Assembly (NCBI RefSeq): GCF_013385425.1
Contig: NZ_JACAQA010000002.1
Location: 310,001 to 374,000, forward strand
DNA: 64,000 bases
DNA from: Pseudomonas gingeri
GTDB lineage: Bacteria > Pseudomonadota > Gammaproteobacteria > Pseudomonadales > Pseudomonadaceae
Reading direction: 5' to 3'
This document shows, piece after piece, positions 29,173 to 38,928 of this stretch. Under the pieces are notes generated by a model. The model saw only the letters and a list, made by a program, of their open reading frames with translations. It was not told where the DNA came from and did not search any database. Each line of letters begins with the position of its first letter. The stretch's first letter is position 1. A program made the position numbers and the translations under genes.

Positions 29173-30831
29173 ATGTACGTATACGACGAGTACGATCAGC
29201 GGATCATCGAGGACCGCGTCAAGCAGTTCCGTGATCAGACCCGACGCTATCTGGCAGGTGAGCTGAGCGAAGAAGAGTTCCGCCCGCTGCGTCTGCAAAA
29301 TGGCCTGTATGTCCAGCGTTTCGCCCCGATGCTGCGGGTTGCCGTGCCTTATGGTCAGCTGACATCGCGCCAGGCGCGAATGATGGCGCGGATCGCCCGC
29401 GACTACGACAAGGGCTACGCCCACGTCAGTACCCGGCAGAACGTGCAGTTCAACTGGCCGGCGCTGGAAGACGTGCCGGAGATTCTCGCCGAGCTGGCCA
29501 CCGTGCAGATGCACGCGATCCAGACCAGCGGCAACTGCCTGCGCAACGTCACCACCGATCAGTTTGCCGGTGTCGCCGCCGACGAGTTGATCGACCCGCG
29601 CCCTTGGTGCGAGATTGTCCGCCAGTGGACCACCTTCCACCCGGAGTTCGCCTACCTGCCGCGCAAGTTCAAGATAGCCATCAACGGCTCGACCTCGGAC
29701 CGCGCGGCCATCGAAGTCCACGACATCGGCCTGGAGCCGGTGCATAACGCCGCCGGCGAACTGGGCTTCCGGGTCCTGGTCGGTGGTGGCCTGGGCCGTA
29801 CCCCGGTGGTCGGTGCCTTTATCAACGAGTTCCTGCCGTGGCAGGACCTGTTGAGCTATCTCGATGCCATCCTGCGGGTCTACAACCGCTACGGCCGTCG
29901 CGACAACAAGTACAAGGCGCGGATCAAGATCCTGGTCAAGGCCTTGACCCCGGAAGTCTTCGCCGAGAAAGTCGACGCCGAGATGGTCCACCTGCGCGGC
30001 GGCCAGACCACCCTCACCGAGGCAGAAGTCCATCGCGTCGCCAAGCACTTCGTCGACCCGGACTACAAGGTCCTGGACAACCAGGTCGCTGAACTGGCCG
30101 AACTGGACCAGCAGCACCCGGGTTTCGCCCGCTGGCGCACTCGTAACACCCTGGCCCATAAAAAGCCCGGCTATGTGGCCGTGACCTTGTCCCTCAAGCC
30201 CACCGGCGTAGCCCCGGGCGACGTGACCGACAAGCAATTCGATGCCATCGCCGACCTGGCCGACCGCTACAGCTTCGGCCAACTGCGCACCTCCCACGAG
30301 CAGAACATCATTTTCGCCGACGTGGAACAGAGCCAGTTGTTCACCCTCTGGGGCGAACTGCGCGAAAACGGTTTCGCCACGCCGAACATCGGCCTGCTGA
30401 CCGATATCATCTGCTGCCCGGGCGGCGACTTCTGCTCCCTGGCCAACGCCAAGTCGATCCCGATCGCCGAGTCGATCCAGCGCCGCTTCGACGATCTGGA
30501 CTACCTGTTCGATATCGGCGAACTGGACCTGAACATTTCCGGTTGCATGAACGCCTGCGGCCACCACCACGTCGGCCATATCGGCATTCTCGGGGTGGAC
30601 AAGAAAGGCGAAGAGTTCTACCAGGTGTCCCTCGGCGGCAGCGCCAGCCGTGACGCCAGCCTGGGCAAGATCCTCGGCCCGTCCTTCGCCCAGGAGGCCA
30701 TGCCCGACGTGATCGAGAAACTGATCGACGTCTACGTGGAAAAACGTACCGAAGACGAACGCTTCATCGACACTTACCAGCGAATCGGTATCGACCCCTT
30801 CAAGGAGCGCGTCTATGCAGCGAATCATTAA
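29173..30831 (+). CDS. cysI: Sulfite reductase hemoprotein (CysI)
   Basis: A 552-residue assimilatory sulfite reductase that reduces sulfite to sulfide with a sirohaem-4Fe-4S centre. The four cluster Cys are in CCPGGDFC and SGCMNACGHHHVGHIG; the substrate-binding region has STRQNVQFNWP and QTSGNCLRNVTTD. The start MYVYDEYDQRIIEDRVKQF is the form usual in Pseudomonas; an in-frame ATG at 29149 would add eight residues. The DUF934 gene overlaps its 3' end by 17 bases. Regulation by sulfur supply (CysB) is expected from the family but no site is proven here. Confidence 0.95.
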   Translation: MYVYDEYDQRIIEDRVKQFRDQTRRYLAGELSEEEFRPLRLQNGLYVQRFAPMLRVAVPYGQLTSRQARMMARIARDYDKGYAHVSTRQNVQFNWPALEDVPEILAELATVQMHAIQTSGNCLRNVTTDQFAGVAADELIDPRPWCEIVRQWTTFHPEFAYLPRKFKIAINGSTSDRAAIEVHDIGLEPVHNAAGELGFRVLVGGGLGRTPVVGAFINEFLPWQDLLSYLDAILRVYNRYGRRDNKYKARIKILVKALTPEVFAEKVDAEMVHLRGGQTTLTEAEVHRVAKHFVDPDYKVLDNQVAELAELDQQHPGFARWRTRNTLAHKKPGYVAVTLSLKPTGVAPGDVTDKQFDAIADLADRYSFGQLRTSHEQNIIFADVEQSQLFTLWGELRENGFATPNIGLLTDIICCPGGDFCSLANAKSIPIAESIQRRFDDLDYLFDIGELDLNISGCMNACGHHHVGHIGILGVDKKGEEFYQVSLGGSASRDASLGKILGPSFAQEAMPDVIEKLIDVYVEKRTEDERFIDTYQRIGIDPFKERVYAANH

Positions 30832-31309
30832 GAACAACGCCGTTATCGACGAGACCTGGCACCTGCTGCCCAAGGACGCGTCCTTCGACGGCATCTCCAA
30901 CTGCGACGACCTGATCGTGCCGCTGGCCCTGTGGCGCGAGCACGCCCACGCACTCAAGGCCCGCGACGGCGGCCTGGGCGTGTGGCTGGACGCCGATGAA
31001 GAAGCCGAGGAAATCGGCGATGACGTGCAACACTTCCAGGTCATCGCGCTGAACTTCCCGGCCTTCACCGACGGCCGCAACTACTCCAATGCCCGCCTGC
31101 TGCGTGACCGTTACGGTTACAAGGGCGAGCTGCGGGCGATTGGCGATGTGCTGCGCGACCAGTTGTTCTACCTGCACCGTTGCGGTTTCGACGCCTACGC
31201 CCTGCGTGCGGACAAGGACCCCTACGAAGCCCTGGAAAGCCTCAAGGACTTCTCGGTGACCTACCAGGCCGCCACCGACGAACCGCTGCCGCTGTTCCGT
31301 CGCCGCTGA
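30815..31309 (+). CDS. DUF934 protein associated with sulfite reduction
   Basis: A 164-residue protein of the DUF934 family, which is regularly encoded directly after cysI in Pseudomonas and relatives. Recognisable are ALNFPAFTDGRNYSNARLLR and GDVLRDQLFYLHRCGFDAY. It begins inside cysI (17-base overlap), so it is translationally coupled. It is thought to support sulfite reduction, perhaps as an electron-supply or assembly partner; the biochemical role is not established. Confidence 0.92.
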   Translation: MQRIIKNNAVIDETWHLLPKDASFDGISNCDDLIVPLALWREHAHALKARDGGLGVWLDADEEAEEIGDDVQHFQVIALNFPAFTDGRNYSNARLLRDRYGYKGELRAIGDVLRDQLFYLHRCGFDAYALRADKDPYEALESLKDFSVTYQAATDEPLPLFRRR

Positions 31310-31310
31310 A

Positions 31311-31356
31311 GCTTGTCCGGCCGGGTGCCTCCAGGCACCCGCGCCGGGCTTCAAGC
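31311..31356. terminator. Hairpin between convergent DUF934 and NEL genes
   Basis: CGGGTGCC-TCCA-GGCACCCG is the core stem, extended imperfectly outward to GCTTG and CAAGC. There is no clear T-run, so it is a weak or factor-assisted bidirectional terminator. It reaches the stop codon of the NEL gene. Confidence 0.55.
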
Positions 31357-34300
31357 ATCCAGCTCCTGCGCTGGGATTCTCTCGAGCACCTCTTCGGTCA
31401 ACGCCAGCGTCTCCCTGGCCTGGGCTTCCCGCCAAGCCCTGAGTTGATCCCCCATCTGGGCCTCCAGTTCGATATCGATGAACTCATGCCAATGGGGATC
31501 ACTTCTGCTCGTACGCCGGGCATCCAGCGCGGACACAGCAGCCTGGTGCTGCGCATCAATCCCCTTGAATCGCGAAGGGTTATGCTCCTTCAGGTAGCTG
31601 GCCCAGAACTCGCGATCGGCCAAGGCCCGCGCATACGCCGGGGTCCGCTCCCGGGCCAGGACCTTGGCATAAGCCGCGTCCAGATGCTGCTCCGTCACCC
31701 GGGCCAACTCAGTAAACGTCATGTGTTTGGGCTGTCCCGGCAAGCGAAGTCGCTCCGTCAGACCGATGCGGTAGGCCAGCCTCACCTCCACCGGGTCGAC
31801 CCCTGACGCATCGGGCAACTTCAACCGCGCCTCGATATCCGTCTGAGCCAGGCTCTCGACTTCATCCAGGCGCCACAATCCCCGGGACAGCTTCAACAGA
31901 TTCAGTTCGGTAGTCGCCGGGGTGCCCACGACCATGGCCCTCGCCTGATTCACCAGGACCCGGATCTCCATGTCGCTGAAGATCAGTTCCGCACCATCGG
32001 AGCAGGTCTGCGGATGGGACGCCGAGACAAACAGCTCCTCGCGCAGTTCACTGTATTGACTGACCGCCTCCACGACCTGCCAGACCCGCAGGCTCAAATC
32101 CTCGCGCGCCTCGCGATATTCGGCGGTGACACTCAGGTCCGCCAGCAGCTTGAAAAAGTCCGCGGAACCTTGCTGCCGATGCAGCAACTGCCATTGCTGT
32201 TCTTTCAGAACCTTCTGCTCGGCGGATATGGCCCCCAGCCAGTTGTCGCACTCGCGAAGCGACGTGGTTCGACGCAGGGCATGGGGGTGCCGCCGGCCCG
32301 GCATATCGATGCCGAAATTGATGCCGGTTTCGCGTTCGTAACGCTGCAACCGCAGCATGCCCTCGACCGAAAGCGCCGGGTTGTCATGAAGGTGGGTAAT
32401 CCGGTTGATGGAGACCGGCCCGGAGTAAACCGCCTCGGGGATGGTCGAAATCCGATTGCCCCGCAGATCCACACGCTGCAGGTTGCTCAACCCCGGCAGC
32501 CCGACAGGCCAGCGATCCAGCTCGGTATGACGCAACAACAGGGTCTCCAGCTGGCTCATCTGGCTGATATCGGGGGGCTGGACCAGAGGGTTATCCGAAA
32601 GATTCAGGAATTTCAGCCGGGTCAGCCGGGTCAACACCTCCGCGCTCTGGCGGTTCAGCACAATCTGGTTGCCTGGCAGGTGCAGATGGATCAGTTCGGA
32701 CATCTGCCCCAACTCCACCGGCAGGCTACCCAGATGGTTGAAGCCCATGGACAACCAGCGCAACTGCCTGAAGCAGGATAAAAATGAGACTTCGGTGCTG
32801 GCGACGGCCATATCATTCATGAACAGAAAGCCCACATGACTGAAGTCGGCGCTGATCGCCGGCAAGTCTCCGACCCGCATGCCCAACAGGTCCAGTTCGT
32901 AGAAGTACTGTCCACCCAACCGATTGCGGTTGGACTGTTTTCTCCAGCAGGCCAGGATCGCATCGGCCACCCGCTGCTTGTTGTCGAGGGCCACGGGAGC
33001 GACTTGCAAGGTGCCCCGCACACGCCTCCAGGTCTGGCGCTGCACCCATTTATCCAGTGTGGTGAACAACACCTCATACTCCCCCCGCAGGCGCTCGAGC
33101 TCCACCAGGCAGGCAGACTCGGGCAGGTGGAGTGAAGTGAGAAAACGACCCACCTCTTCCGAGGAGAACCCCGGATACAAGTCACGCACACGCCCGATCA
33201 ATCGCTCGGAATACCCCAGGACCCTGCCGACATCGCTCATCGGGTAACCGATGCGCCCGGAGGCCAGGCGCATCGGTGGCCTGAACCTGCGACTGAAAGG
33301 CGACAGGCCCAGCGTATCCTGGGCGGCATAAGGATCTCGGGCAACCTGGGCGACAATCTGTTCTTTCAGCCAGGCGCCTCGCTCCGCACCGCGGAATCCG
33401 AGGGCAACGCGATCAGGCTCCGGCAAGGCACGCACCATCGCGTCGAATATGTTATCGGCCCTGCCCAGGAGCGTCCCCGAGTGATCGAAGGCGTTGTACT
33501 GTCGACCGACCTTGAGAATCACCCGGGGCGTGGTGATATCCGGATCCCCCGCCGTTTCCAGCGCCTCACTGGTAAAGCGCTGTTCTCGCAACTCAATCCG
33601 CAACCCCTTGGCCGGCCAGCCGGGTAATCGCCCAAGCGTATGCAGTGCAAGACGGTCTGCCAGGGCGTATTGCGGGGCCAGCAAATACCAGCTCTCGCAC
33701 ACCCGGTTAAGCCGCAACTGCTTGAGGTACCAGCTAATTTCCTCCGAGAACCGTAGCGGCACCCGCTCGCTCAAGAGATCGAGTTCGGCGCTGTTGGCAT
33801 GGGCGATCAATTCCCGGGCGACACTTCCCGGTAAGCCGGGGAACACCCCGAGAATACGATTGACCCTGTCGTCGTCGGTTTTCTCGCTCGCCGCGTACAA
33901 CTCGTCGAACAACCATTGCCTTCGCTGCCCGGCCCATTGCCTGAGGCGTTGGCTCAGTACCCGGACACGCCGCCCATTGTCCGTCAGCTCCGCACCGAAC
34001 AGCGTTTGACGCTCAGGCTCGCTCAACATGTTCAGCGTCGACTGGAGCAGGTTGCCATTCTTGAGCTGCGACTCGATGATCTGCAACGAGGAGAACTGCT
34101 CGCCCGTGCGCCGACCGTACTCCTGCATGACTTCACCCAACCCATTGAACACCTGGACGACCCGGTTTTCCGGCCAGTCGGGCAACGATGTCAGTACCCG
34201 CAAGCGCAGATCGCCCTGCTCCAGCGTTCGCGATAGGGCGTCGGGCACCTCGCCGATAAAATCGCTGATGGCCTGGTCGATCCTGAAGCGCTTGATCGTA

Positions 34301-36204
34301 TCGAGCAGCAGCGCGGGCACCGGCTGATTGTCCGCCAGGGCTTTGCGCAAGACATTCTCCTGAGCGGAACAGAACTGGCGGATCTTCAAACGCAGCTGGT
34401 TGCCGAGTCCGACCATGGGCTCGCCGAGGCGGCGGAACAATTGCTCCACGGGCCAGTCAGCGACGCGCTCGTAAATCGTTTGCCAGACACCCGTACGGTT
34501 GAACCTGAGCGGCACGGCGTGAAACGCTTCGCCTTCCGGGTGCTCAATCTGCCATTGCAGGCGAGCCCGGTCATACCTCACGGCATATACTTTCCCTTCC
34601 AGCGGCAGATAGAGGTTGTCCTGGAGCGGATAAAGCCCCATCGCGTCGGCCTCGAGATCCTCAGGCAAACGGATATCACGCTCATAGGGGGCAAGATCGG
34701 CTCTCCACAAGCGGCGCCGACCTCCCGGCGCTTCAACGGGAATCAAGGCATCGACTGAAGACGGGGACAGCGTCTTGAACAGGGCCTTGCCGCCCTTCAC
34801 CACCACCGCCCCGGCCGCCAACAGGGCGAGGTCTTCGACCACCCCCAGCAGATAGCCGAGGGCCTCGCGTTTTTCCCCGAGTTGCCAAGCCGCGAATCCG
34901 TCATAGACCTCCACGACCATCTTCACCGCCGCCGCCGCCAGGATGATCTGACCGATTACCGGCACGAACGATAAAGCCAGCGCCAACAGGCTCAGACCGG
35001 CTTCGCGGTAGGCGTCCAGACGCGCCTGGCGCACCCGGGCGTCGACGTCGGCCGTGGGCACCGCCAGCAGCCGCGCGTGCGCCTTGATCTGACGGTAGCG
35101 TTGCTGCTGGAAACTTTCGAACAGATCGCCTTCGATGGGTACTTCGGTCAGCGGGATATATTGGAAAATCGCCGGCACGGGCGGCCAGGTTCGATCCTGG
35201 GAAAGCAATCTGGTATTGAGGGTTCGCAGGAACCGCAGCCGGTGCTCCTCGGGGACGAAACGGGCGAAAAACTGCCGATAAGACGGGTCCCGAAGTTTCA
35301 GCGTCAAATCATGTTCAAAGAGGAGAAAATGCCGGTAGTACTTCAGTGGACCACGCGGGTCATCCGGAATATAGGCAATACAGGGTAAGGTCGAGTCCTC
35401 CGCCAGTTTCGCGCCGATGACCACCCATCCGCTCAACTCGATATCGAACATTTTCATCCGACTGTGATGCAGGAGTTCGCCACCCAACCTCAAACCTGCC
35501 TGCCCCTTGACCAACTCCAGCAGTAAAGCGTAGGTCGTCGCGGTGATCTCCCCCTTCATGTAGGCGATATCGGCGGTCACCGCCAAGGTCTGCTTGTCAT
35601 ACTCGGCAAAGTGCTGTTTTACCGACAAAGCTCCGTTGGCCGACGGCTGACCGGGAGGATTGAAAACACTGTCGATATGCGCCTGGTACAAGGCCCCCAG
35701 GTTCAGCGTTCGACAAGCCCAGGCAAAGTCTTCCGGTGCAAGCGCAGTGTTGATGCCCGCAGCGCCAGCGGGAAACTGGATAACCGCCTTGCCTGACAAC
35801 GCTCCCGACAAGGTCTCGCCAGCCTCGAAGTTCTGCAAGGCCGCCTCCAGCAGCGTCTGACTGTGGGAGAAGGTATAGAACTTATCCTCGAAGATACTGG
35901 ACAGGTAAGTAGCATCGACCCTGACAAAGCGGGCACTTTGCAAGTCCTGGCCGCTGTTGATCTGTCTTTCCAGCGCCTGGACCAGAAGTGGCGTACAGAA
36001 CACATCAATCTTCTGCAACTGCGCCATGATCCGCCGGACTTCATGTCTCGACGTTTCCAGGGCCAGCAGATGTTCGCGAAATAACAGGCGTATTTCCGGA
36101 GCGGCTCGGTAGAGCCAACTGGGAATCTTCTCTTTGATCGTATCGAAATGAATACCTGCCTCGGCAGGTATCCGGCTGTACTCAACGACGTTTGTTTCTT
36201 CCAT
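31351..36204 (-). CDS. Giant leucine-rich-repeat NEL-type E3 ubiquitin ligase with toxin-like N-terminus
   Basis: A 1617-residue protein. Residues 1 to about 1100 resemble the DUF6543 / dermonecrotic-toxin-like region of Pseudomonas NEL proteins and include a hydrophobic pair of helices near 395-470 (LALALSFVPVIGQIILAAAA, then LALLAAGAVVVKGGKALF). Residues about 1135-1315 carry leucine-rich repeats (LRWLSMGFNHLGSLPVELGQ, LKFLNLSDNPLVQPPD, LQRVDLRGNRISTIPEAVY). The C-terminal NEL domain (novel E3 ligase, as in IpaH and SspH) has the expected Cys-x-Asp motif, TCSDGAEL, with Cys at about 1401. It could ubiquitinate host proteins if delivered into eukaryotic cells. No type III signal, chaperone or secretion gene is evident beside it. 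ATG at 36204 is chosen over TTG at 36213. Confidence 0.85.
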   Translation of the reverse strand: MEETNVVEYSRIPAEAGIHFDTIKEKIPSWLYRAAPEIRLLFREHLLALETSRHEVRRIMAQLQKIDVFCTPLLVQALERQINSGQDLQSARFVRVDATYLSSIFEDKFYTFSHSQTLLEAALQNFEAGETLSGALSGKAVIQFPAGAAGINTALAPEDFAWACRTLNLGALYQAHIDSVFNPPGQPSANGALSVKQHFAEYDKQTLAVTADIAYMKGEITATTYALLLELVKGQAGLRLGGELLHHSRMKMFDIELSGWVVIGAKLAEDSTLPCIAYIPDDPRGPLKYYRHFLLFEHDLTLKLRDPSYRQFFARFVPEEHRLRFLRTLNTRLLSQDRTWPPVPAIFQYIPLTEVPIEGDLFESFQQQRYRQIKAHARLLAVPTADVDARVRQARLDAYREAGLSLLALALSFVPVIGQIILAAAAVKMVVEVYDGFAAWQLGEKREALGYLLGVVEDLALLAAGAVVVKGGKALFKTLSPSSVDALIPVEAPGGRRRLWRADLAPYERDIRLPEDLEADAMGLYPLQDNLYLPLEGKVYAVRYDRARLQWQIEHPEGEAFHAVPLRFNRTGVWQTIYERVADWPVEQLFRRLGEPMVGLGNQLRLKIRQFCSAQENVLRKALADNQPVPALLLDTIKRFRIDQAISDFIGEVPDALSRTLEQGDLRLRVLTSLPDWPENRVVQVFNGLGEVMQEYGRRTGEQFSSLQIIESQLKNGNLLQSTLNMLSEPERQTLFGAELTDNGRRVRVLSQRLRQWAGQRRQWLFDELYAASEKTDDDRVNRILGVFPGLPGSVARELIAHANSAELDLLSERVPLRFSEEISWYLKQLRLNRVCESWYLLAPQYALADRLALHTLGRLPGWPAKGLRIELREQRFTSEALETAGDPDITTPRVILKVGRQYNAFDHSGTLLGRADNIFDAMVRALPEPDRVALGFRGAERGAWLKEQIVAQVARDPYAAQDTLGLSPFSRRFRPPMRLASGRIGYPMSDVGRVLGYSERLIGRVRDLYPGFSSEEVGRFLTSLHLPESACLVELERLRGEYEVLFTTLDKWVQRQTWRRVRGTLQVAPVALDNKQRVADAILACWRKQSNRNRLGGQYFYELDLLGMRVGDLPAISADFSHVGFLFMNDMAVASTEVSFLSCFRQLRWLSMGFNHLGSLPVELGQMSELIHLHLPGNQIVLNRQSAEVLTRLTRLKFLNLSDNPLVQPPDISQMSQLETLLLRHTELDRWPVGLPGLSNLQRVDLRGNRISTIPEAVYSGPVSINRITHLHDNPALSVEGMLRLQRYERETGINFGIDMPGRRHPHALRRTTSLRECDNWLGAISAEQKVLKEQQWQLLHRQQGSADFFKLLADLSVTAEYREAREDLSLRVWQVVEAVSQYSELREELFVSASHPQTCSDGAELIFSDMEIRVLVNQARAMVVGTPATTELNLLKLSRGLWRLDEVESLAQTDIEARLKLPDASGVDPVEVRLAYRIGLTERLRLPGQPKHMTFTELARVTEQHLDAAYAKVLARERTPAYARALADREFWASYLKEHNPSRFKGIDAQHQAAVSALDARRTSRSDPHWHEFIDIELEAQMGDQLRAWREAQARETLALTEEVLERIPAQELDA

Positions 36205-36332
36205 GGCAATCAACCTGGATATCCATTAGAGATTCCAGCTTATTGAGTGTTTGCCATGGAGGGGGGGGTACTTATTTGAGGGTCGGATGGTTTCTGTCCG
36301 AGACGATTGACAGAAACCATCGAGGTAGCGGT

Positions 36333-37355
36333 TTACCAGAAACGTTGCTGGGTCAAACGACTCCACCCATTGACCAGCACACGCTCCAGCGAGCTGCTGG
36401 CCGCCAGCCCGACGCGCTCTTGCAGGCTCTTGCGTTCGGCATAGTGCAGATGGAACAACTCGGCATGTTTTGCGCGGTCGGACAGGTATTCATCGCTGGT
36501 CTTCAGTTCGTCCACCAACTGCTTGTCCAGGGCCGCGACACCCAGCCAGATTTCGCCGGTGGCCACTTCATCGATGGCCAGTTGCGGGCGGTACTGCGAG
36601 ACAAAGTTCTTGAACAGGCGATGGGTGATATCCAGGTCCTGCTGAAACTTCTCACGGCCTTTTTCAGTGTTTTCGCCAAACACGGTCAAGGTGCGCTTGT
36701 ACTCGCCGGCGGTCAGCACTTCAAAATCGATATCGTGCTTCTTCAGCAGCTTGTTGACGTTGGGCAACTGCGCCACCACGCCGATAGAACCGAGAATGGC
36801 AAAGGGCGCGCTGATGATCTTGTCGCCGATGCAGGCCATCATGTAGCCGCCGCTGGCCGCGACCTTGTCGATGCAGATGGTCAGCGGTACGCCGGCCTCG
36901 CGGATACGCGCCAGTTGCGAGGAGGCCAGGCCATAACTGTGGACCATGCCGCCGCCGCTCTCCAGGCGCAACACCACTTCATCCCTGGGCGTGGCCAGGC
37001 TGAGCAGTGCGGTGATCTCATGACGCAGGCTTTCAGTGGCCGAAGCTTTGATATCGCCGTCGAAATCCAGCACGAATACCCGTGGCTTGGACTCCGGCTG
37101 CTTCTTGTGTTTTTTCTCGCTCTTGGCCTGCTGCTTGCGCAGGACCTTGAGCTGGTCCTTGTCGAGCAGGCTCTGCTCCAGGCGCTCGCGCAGACCCTTG
37201 TAGAAATCGTTGAGCTTGCTGACCTGCAACTGCCCCGCCGACCGGCGCCGACCTTTGCTGCGTAGCGTGGCCGCGGTCACCAGGACCACGACGATCGCGA
37301 TAACCAGGGTAACGGTTTTAGCCAGAAAACTTGCGTACTCGGCAAGAAACTCCAC
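36333..37355 (-). CDS. sohB: Inner-membrane serine peptidase SohB
   Basis: A 340-residue membrane-anchored protease of the S49 (SppA/SohB) family. One N-terminal membrane helix (TVTLVIAIVVVLVTAA) is followed by a Lys-rich linker and the protease domain. The Ser nucleophile is in DKVAASGGYMMA and the catalytic Lys in LTAGEYKRTLTVFGE; FAILGSIGVVAQLPN is a family mark. It acts on membrane or periplasmic peptides. It is a single gene, divergent from the histidine phosphatase gene. Confidence 0.95.
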   Translation of the reverse strand: MEFLAEYASFLAKTVTLVIAIVVVLVTAATLRSKGRRRSAGQLQVSKLNDFYKGLRERLEQSLLDKDQLKVLRKQQAKSEKKHKKQPESKPRVFVLDFDGDIKASATESLRHEITALLSLATPRDEVVLRLESGGGMVHSYGLASSQLARIREAGVPLTICIDKVAASGGYMMACIGDKIISAPFAILGSIGVVAQLPNVNKLLKKHDIDFEVLTAGEYKRTLTVFGENTEKGREKFQQDLDITHRLFKNFVSQYRPQLAIDEVATGEIWLGVAALDKQLVDELKTSDEYLSDRAKHAELFHLHYAERKSLQERVGLAASSSLERVLVNGWSRLTQQRFW

Positions 37356-37563
37356 GGTGACTCCTTACAAAATCAGGCGGCCCCCGTCTGTGGGGGCTCA
37401 CGACCGGTCCAGCATACCGTCGAGGCGGCCTTGCGGCCAGTTGTGGCACCGCCTGAATTGTGTCTCTAACAAACATTTCAAACGAGCGTATGTTTTTTTA
37501 TTGACAGGCTTCCGCCATCCTCATAACCTCGCCAGACCTTCAACGTACCGGGACGACGCGGAC

Positions 37564-38274
37564 GTGGGCAGCATTTATCTGATTCGACATGGCCAGGCCT
37601 CCTTCGGTGCGGACGACTACGACGTGCTCTCGCCGATCGGTATTCGCCAGGCCGAGGTCCTCGGTAAGCACCTGGCCGACCTGGGCCTGAGCTTCGACCG
37701 TTGCCTGGCCGGCGACCTGCGCCGCCAGCAGGATACCGCGCTCACCGCCCTGGCGCAGTGCGACGGCGCCGGCCTGTTGGTCCCGCCCCTGGAAACCGAT
37801 ACAGCCTTCAACGAGTTCGACGCCGACGCGGTGATCCGCGCGCTGTTGCCCGGCTTGCTGCCGGATGAACCCGAAGCCCTGCACATCCTGCGCAACGCCG
37901 CGCAAAACCGTGGCGAGTTCCAGCGCCTGTTCGCCCTGATCATCGAGCGCTGGCTCAGTGGCCAGCATGACACCCCGGAGCTGGAAAGCTGGCTGGGGTT
38001 TGTCGCCCGGGTCGAGGGCGGGCTGCGGCGGATTCTCGAACAGGCCGACAACAGCCAGAAAATCGCCGTGTTCACCTCCGGCGGAACCATCACCGCCCTG
38101 CTTCACCTGATCACCCGAATTCCAGCCAGGGAAGCCTTCGAGCTGAACTGGCAGATCGTCAACACCTCGCTCAACCAGCTCAAGTTTCGCGGTCGCGAGG
38201 TGGCCCTGGCGTCCTTCAACAGTCAAGCGCACCTGCAACTGCTGAAGGCCCCGGAGCTGATCACCTTCCGATAA
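37564..38274 (+). CDS. Histidine phosphatase (phosphoglycerate-mutase-like) family protein
   Basis: A 236-residue phosphatase-fold protein with the phospho-histidine motif LIRHGQASFG at the N-terminus and a second-motif candidate FTSGGTITALLHL. GTG at 37564 is taken as start because it directly precedes this motif. It leads a rightward set with an SCP2 protein, a phosphotransferase and an SDR, which suggests lipid or acyl-CoA chemistry. A role in removing a phosphate placed by the downstream kinase-like enzyme is possible but only inferred. Confidence 0.85.
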   Translation: MGSIYLIRHGQASFGADDYDVLSPIGIRQAEVLGKHLADLGLSFDRCLAGDLRRQQDTALTALAQCDGAGLLVPPLETDTAFNEFDADAVIRALLPGLLPDEPEALHILRNAAQNRGEFQRLFALIIERWLSGQHDTPELESWLGFVARVEGGLRRILEQADNSQKIAVFTSGGTITALLHLITRIPAREAFELNWQIVNTSLNQLKFRGREVALASFNSQAHLQLLKAPELITFR

Positions 38275-38336
38275 GCTCCGGCCCACCGTGACCCTTGTGG
38301 GGTCGTCGCCGTATTTACCCATAAAAGGATCGAACC

Positions 38337-38651
38337 ATGACCTCTGTAGCCCATGCTGCAAAAGCAATGAAAGACAAGTTCAAGCCGGCCGCCGCTGCCG
38401 GCCTGGACGTTGTCTTCGGTTTCCGTATCGACAATGACCAGCACTTCTCGCTGATCGTCAAGAACGGTACCTGCGAACTGCTGGAAGGCGAAAACCCGGA
38501 CGCCAACGTGACCCTGGTCACCGACGGCGAAACCATGAAAGGCATCGTCAGCGGCGAAACCGATGGCATGCAGGCATTCATGGGCGGCAAACTGAAAGTT
38601 GAAGGCGACATGATGCTGTCGATGAAGCTGAGCGAACTGTTCTCGGACTGA
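38337..38651 (+). CDS. SCP2 sterol-binding-domain protein
   Basis: A 104-residue stand-alone SCP2 domain, a hydrophobic-pocket fold that binds acyl-CoA or other lipids. Typical are GLDVVFGFRIDNDQHFSLIV, NVTLVTDGETMKGIVSGE and the C-terminal MGGKLKVEGDMMLSMKLSEL. It lies 62 bases after the histidine phosphatase gene with its own ribosome-binding site (AAAGGA). A role as lipid carrier for neighbouring enzymes is inferred. Confidence 0.92.
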   Translation: MTSVAHAAKAMKDKFKPAAAAGLDVVFGFRIDNDQHFSLIVKNGTCELLEGENPDANVTLVTDGETMKGIVSGETDGMQAFMGGKLKVEGDMMLSMKLSELFSD

Positions 38652-38687
38652 TCCACGCCAGCAAGCGATTGCAGCAACAGCCGAGCC

Positions 38688-38768
38688 CCATGTGGGAATG
38701 GAGCTTGCCCGCGAAGCTTTTGGCCGCCTCAAGGGCCTCTTCGCGGGCAAGCTCCGCTCCCACATGGG
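38688..38768. repeat. Paired REP palindrome, class D
   Basis: CCCATGTGGGA with GGAGCTTGCCCGCGAAG, and the reverse complement CTTCGCGGGCAAGCTCC ending CCCACATGGG, flank a short loop. It separates the SCP2 gene from the phosphotransferase gene and could stabilise the upstream mRNA. Confidence 0.88.
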
Positions 38769-38928
38769 TTATCCGTTCCTCAGTGAACAACAGCGCACAC
38801 CTCCCATTCCCCCCGCTCTTGCCAAGCAGCGCTTTCCCTCTACGCTGGCCTATCAGGCACGCTGATCATCCTGCAACACCCCGGCCTATAACAGCGGACC
38901 GCGCTTGTAGGCAGACAGGGCGAGCATT

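Noticed and set aside
31351..36204. Reading the long LRR protein as a plain internalin- or adhesin-type surface protein
   Set aside because: There is no signal peptide, and the C-terminus has the NEL Cys-x-Asp motif rather than an anchor.
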